Origin: JADHMP01 sp016779985
GTDB lineage: Bacteria; Bacteroidota; Bacteroidia; Flavobacteriales; Flavobacteriaceae
Assembly: GCA_016779985.1 (NCBI GenBank)
Contig: JADHMP010000011.1
Span: forward strand, 1 to 64,000
Length of the DNA stretch: 64,000 nucleotides
Direction of reading: 5' to 3'
Under the pieces are notes generated by a model that saw nothing but the letters and a program-made list of their open reading frames with translations, ran no database searches and was not told the DNA's origin. A program made the translations under genes and the position numbers. Positions 62,051 through 64,000 of this stretch are shown piece by piece. Within the stretch, counting starts at the first letter, position 1; every line of letters starts with the position of its first letter.

Positions 62051-62560
62051 TAAAGAACACACCTCAGTAACAATTTCATCTACACTTTTCAAGTCTGTGT
62101 CAACTTTGGTTTCAGCTTGTTCATAATAAAAGTTTCTTTCAAAAAGATGTTTTCCAATAAATTCAGCAAGGGATTCTTTTGTTTTTAAGTGAGCTATCAT
62201 TGGTCGATGTAGGCGTTCTTTCCATAGTCGATCTACTAAAGTGTTTAATTCAGATCTGAGATAGATCGTTTTAATTTTTGGTTGTTTTTTAAATTGATCC
62301 ATGGTGTTAAAATAACAAGGAGTTCCTCCTCCAAGGGCAACAACAACATTACCCTTATTTTGAATTATGTTAAGAAGATTGTTATGTTCAAGTTTTCTAA
62401 ATTTAAGCTCCCCTCCTTCTTTAAAAATAGTTTTAATACTTTGATTTTCATGCTTCTCAATATAGTCATCTAAATCAATAAATTCAATATCTAAATGCTT
62501 GGCTAATACATCACCGATGAGTGATTTTCCACAGCCCATATATCCTAGAAGAACAATCAA
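62042..62560 (-). CDS. aroK: Shikimate kinase
   Basis: A 172-residue kinase that phosphorylates shikimate on the way to chorismate and aromatic amino acids. The P-loop is GYMGCGKSLIGDVL near 6-19; FIDLDDYIE holds the DxD metal site, LKFRKLEHNNL and VALGGGTPCY the shikimate-binding residues, and RPMIA the lid region. It starts with TTG at 62560 (MIVLLGYMG): there is no ATG, and the family's sequence begins exactly here. A TAAATTTG box lies upstream. It overlaps the convergent phosphoribosyltransferase gene by nine bases. Confidence 0.93.
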   Translation of the reverse strand: MIVLLGYMGCGKSLIGDVLAKHLDIEFIDLDDYIEKHENQSIKTIFKEGGELKFRKLEHNNLLNIIQNKGNVVVALGGGTPCYFNTMDQFKKQPKIKTIYLRSELNTLVDRLWKERLHRPMIAHLKTKESLAEFIGKHLFERNFYYEQAETKVDTDLKSVDEIVTEVCSLLG

Positions 62561-62592
62561 ATGAGTAAAAATTTGAAAGATTAAACAAATAT

Positions 62593-62600
62593 CAAATTTA
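62593..62600 (-). promoter_or_regulatory. -7 box of aroK
   Basis: TAAATTTG on the minus strand, exact TAnnTTTG, 33 bases before the TTG start of aroK. Confidence 0.5.
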
Positions 62601-62635
62601 TAAGAAATGGCAGTGAAAAAAAGAAATATTGATAA

Positions 62636-62643
62636 TATATTTG
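62636..62643 (+). promoter_or_regulatory. -7 box of the tRNA cluster
   Basis: TATATTTG, exact consensus, 12 bases before the first tRNA-Lys. No TTG at the usual -33 distance. Confidence 0.6.
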
Positions 62644-62654
62644 CAGCCTCAAAA

Positions 62655-62727
62655 GATTTGGTAGCTCAGTTGGTAGAGCATCTCCCTTTTAAGGAGAGGG
62701 TCCTGGGTTCGAGCCCCAGCCAAATCA
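62655..62727 (+). tRNA. tRNA-Lys (anticodon TTT), copy 1
   Basis: A 73-base tRNA. The acceptor stem pairs GATTTGG with CCAAATC; the anticodon stem TCTCC/GGAGA frames loop CTTTTAA, giving anticodon TTT at 62688-62690. The TpsiC arm GGTTCGAGCC is normal. The 3' CCA is not encoded. It is first of three tRNAs on one transcript. Confidence 0.96.
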
Positions 62728-62731
62728 CTCC

Positions 62732-62804
62732 GACTTGGTAGCTCAGTTGGTAGAGCATCTCCCTTTTAAGGAGAGGGTCCTGGGTTCGAGCCCCAGCCAA
62801 GTCA
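62732..62804 (+). tRNA. tRNA-Lys (anticodon TTT), copy 2
   Basis: A 73-base tRNA, four bases after the first copy. It is the same except for one acceptor pair: GACTTGG/CCAAGTC, so the third pair is C-G instead of T-A. Anticodon TTT is at 62765-62767. CCA is not encoded. Confidence 0.96.
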
Positions 62805-62810
62805 CATTTT

Positions 62811-62895
62811 GCGCACGTGGCGGAATTGGTAGACGCGCTAGGTTGAGGGCCTAGTGGGAGTTTATCCTGTGGAAGTTCGAATCTTCTCGTGCGCA
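62811..62895 (+). tRNA. tRNA-Leu (anticodon GAG)
   Basis: An 85-base class II tRNA with acceptor GCGCACG/CGTGCGC, D-loop GGAATTGGTAGA and a long variable arm. The anticodon stem CTAGG/CCTAG frames loop TTGAGGG, giving GAG at 62845-62847, which reads CUC and CUU. The CCA is not encoded. A run of ten T residues follows, 12 bases after its end, and may serve for termination. Confidence 0.95.
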
Positions 62896-62918
62896 CTTCA
62901 TTAGTATTTTTTTTTTAC

Positions 62919-62926
62919 TATCTTTG
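62919..62926 (+). promoter_or_regulatory. -7 box of the MerR-type regulator gene
   Basis: TATCTTTG, exact consensus, 29 bases before the ATG at 62956. It overlaps the first base of the TTTGTTTAAGTTT motif, a position suited to autoregulation. Confidence 0.55.
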
Positions 62927-62935
62927 TTTAAGTTT
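62923..62935 (+). promoter_or_regulatory. Candidate operator, copy 1: TTTGTTTAAGTTT
   Basis: A 13-base sequence found again, identical, at 63891-63903 just before crtB. Here it overlaps the -7 box of the regulator gene. A shorter TTGTTTA is also at 63872-63878, exactly 20 bases before the TTGTTTA of the second copy. Inference: binding sites of the adjacent regulator; not proven. Confidence 0.45.
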
Positions 62936-62955
62936 TTTTAAGATGATATAGACAT

Positions 62956-63879
62956 ATGAAGAGGATAAAAAGTACATTTTCTATTAAAAACCTAGAAAAT
63001 ATTACTGGGATTAAAGCCCACACACTACGAATTTGGGAAAAAAGATACAATTTACTCCAACCAGAAAGAACTGACACAAATATTAGGCGATATAGTCTAG
63101 AAAGTCTTAAGAAACTTCTCAACATAACCCTACTCTACAATCAAGGTTTTAAAATTTCTAAAATTGCACAACTAGACGAAAATGAAATTCCAATCTTAGT
63201 TCGTGATATTGCACTAAAATCATCCTCAGAACAAGTTTCAATCAACGCTCTCAAATTGGCAATGGTCAATTTTGATACAGTTATGTTTGATATCACTTTT
63301 GATGAATTAATCAAGCAACATGATTTTGGGTTTATTTTTATAAATATTTTTATGCCATTGATGCGTGAATTGGGAATCCTTTGGCAAACAGGGGCAATTT
63401 CACCCTCCCATGAACATTTTATTACCAATTTGGTAAAACAAAAAATCCATTCACAGACAGAATTATCACAACGTACTCAAACTGCCCAACAAAATGATAA
63501 AATTTTTGTTTTATATCTACCAGAAAATGAAATACACGAGCTTGGAATTTTATTTTTAAACTATCATATTCTTTCCAAAGGCTATAAAACAATATTTTTA
63601 GGACAATCATTACCCACTGAGAGTCTCGAAACTCTTTTCACTTTTAGTACCGAACTCAATTTTGTTACCTACCTTACTGTAGAGCCAAATAAAAATGAGA
63701 TAATGGACTATTTAAACGACTTTCACAAGCGTATTTTAAGTGATACCAATTCAAAGCTATTGATTTTTGGTCCCATGCAAGTTGAGATCGATTTAGGAAA
63801 AATGCCAGAAAAAATAGAGCTATTCCGTTCAATAGATGCTTTCAATGTTCGCTACTTCCAGGAAAATATATTTGTTTAG
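62956..63879 (+). CDS. MerR family regulator with B12-binding-type domain (CarH/LitR-like)
   Basis: A 307-residue regulator. Residues 8-75 are a MerR DNA-binding domain (IKAHTLRIWEKRYNLLQPERT). Next come a four-helix cap and a Rossmann-like cobalamin-binding domain. Compared with Thermus CarH, the cobalamin-contacting Trp and Glu-His pair are kept with the same spacing (Trp143, Glu153, His154), and His194 in NEIHELG matches the lower axial ligand. The residue after the Trp is Gln144 where CarH has His132, which forms the light-state adduct. It probably controls carotenoid genes, since crtB follows. It could be light-, B12- or neither-responsive. Confidence 0.85.
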   Translation: MKRIKSTFSIKNLENITGIKAHTLRIWEKRYNLLQPERTDTNIRRYSLESLKKLLNITLLYNQGFKISKIAQLDENEIPILVRDIALKSSSEQVSINALKLAMVNFDTVMFDITFDELIKQHDFGFIFINIFMPLMRELGILWQTGAISPSHEHFITNLVKQKIHSQTELSQRTQTAQQNDKIFVLYLPENEIHELGILFLNYHILSKGYKTIFLGQSLPTESLETLFTFSTELNFVTYLTVEPNKNEIMDYLNDFHKRILSDTNSKLLIFGPMQVEIDLGKMPEKIELFRSIDAFNVRYFQENIFV

Positions 63880-63890
63880 ATTTCGCAGTT

Positions 63891-63903
63891 TTTGTTTAAG
63901 TTT
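63891..63903 (+). promoter_or_regulatory. Candidate operator, copy 2: TTTGTTTAAGTTT
   Basis: Identical to 62923-62935. It also forms an inverted repeat with the next bases (TTTGT, eight bases, ACAAA), and a partial copy (TTGTTTA) lies 20 bases upstream, about two helical turns. It lies beside the -33 region of crtB. Confidence 0.45.
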
Positions 63904-63909
63904 ACAAAG

Positions 63910-63936
63910 TTGTATTAATACTAAATTATATTTTTG
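63910..63936 (+). promoter_or_regulatory. crtB promoter (TTG-N16-TATTTTTG)
   Basis: TTG at 63910-63912 and TATTTTTG at 63929-63936. The 16-base spacer is one shorter than the usual minimum, as seen in promoters that need an activator or distortion by a MerR-type protein. The ATG follows at 63948. Confidence 0.5.
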
Positions 63937-63947
63937 TAAAAAAAGCT

Positions 63948-64000
63948 ATGAAATCGCTGTTCGATGAGGTAAGTCAACAATGCAGTAAATCTGTTACGCA
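63948..64000 (+). CDS. crtB: Phytoene synthase, 5' end only (window edge)
   Basis: Seventeen codons are visible (MKSLFDEVSQQCSKSVT). The start matches the conserved opening of flavobacterial phytoene synthases, MKxLFDxVSxxCSKxxT. The enzyme joins two geranylgeranyl diphosphates to phytoene, the first carotenoid step. The gene continues off the right edge. The call depends on a short match plus the CarH-like neighbour, so it is good but not certain. Confidence 0.7.
   Translation, partial: MKSLFDEVSQQCSKSVT

Noticed and set aside
62666..62896. 76-codon minus-strand open frame across the tRNA genes
   Set aside because: The repeated peptide is the reverse reading of tRNA sequences; a classic false gene.
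1..64000. Mobile elements, phage, CRISPR arrays, toxin-antitoxin or restriction systems
   Set aside because: No transposase, integrase, repeat-spacer pattern or typical small paired genes were found; the window is ordinary core chromosome.

Overview
The window looks like a chromosomal segment of a marine-type Flavobacteriaceae (Bacteroidota). The evidence is an AT-rich sequence, many copies of the Bacteroidota -7 promoter element TAnnTTTG just upstream of genes, little sign of Shine-Dalgarno sequences, gliding genes gldF and gldG, a PorT-like outer-membrane barrel, family-specific proteins (DUF4294, DUF3276, DUF2795, long NusB, cyclophilin-FKBP fusion), a probable sulfonolipid gene pair, and a MerR/CarH-like regulator next to the start of crtB. 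No transposase, integrase, phage gene, CRISPR array or restriction system was found. Gene packing is very tight: there is no gap over 300 bases, and many neighbours overlap by 4-14 bases or share stop codons. || Layout. 1-181: a leftward promoter and leader that resembles an rRNA operon leader, whose genes lie off the window. 182-5457: DUF4294, M42 peptidase, a small frame-disrupted relict, a GlsB-like membrane protein, and a leftward nusB-DUF1573-yajC-(terminator)-pyrD cluster. 5583-17603: ABC exporter, DUF3276, thioredoxin-like protein, dual-family immunophilin, recQ, kdsD-tatC-lptB, pssA, lnt, cobalamin adenosyltransferase, DUF2795. 17690-29582: secA, a fatty acid hydroxylase and a glycosyltransferase, glyA, nnrD/nnrE, clpB, smpB. 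29657-38182: sulfatase lipoprotein, pcm, then a five-gene chain (Gfo/Idh oxidoreductase, YggS, exonuclease/GIY-YIG fusion, voltage-gated channel with zinc ribbon, miaA), then a lipoprotein hydrolase. 38190-50128: purC-phoH, SAM-hydroxide adenosyltransferase, gldF-gldG, dnaN, the capB/capA-like pair, S9 peptidase, threonine aldolase. 50246-57710: prfB with its +1 programmed frameshift, HAD hydrolase, dnaB, accA, EamA, lptG, tgt. 57855-64000: split transketolase, PorT-like barrel, FKBP lipoprotein, S4 protein, phosphoribosyltransferase, aroK, two tRNA-Lys and one tRNA-Leu, CarH-like regulator and the 5' end of crtB. || How the genes work together. Most are housekeeping: envelope building (kdsD, lptB, lptG, lnt, pssA, secA, yajC, tatC), translation quality (prfB, smpB, miaA, tgt), replication and repair (dnaN, dnaB, recQ) and central metabolism. 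The parts most worth a closer look are the gliding-linked block (gldFG plus the probable cysteate/sulfonolipid pair), the B12-type regulator facing crtB with repeated TTTGTTTAAGTTT motifs, a set of genes whose -7 boxes sit 5-7 bases before the start codon (probable leaderless mRNAs), loss of zinc-binding cysteines from RecQ, Tgt and SecA, and a terminator directly in front of pyrD. I found no clearly novel defence or mobile system.
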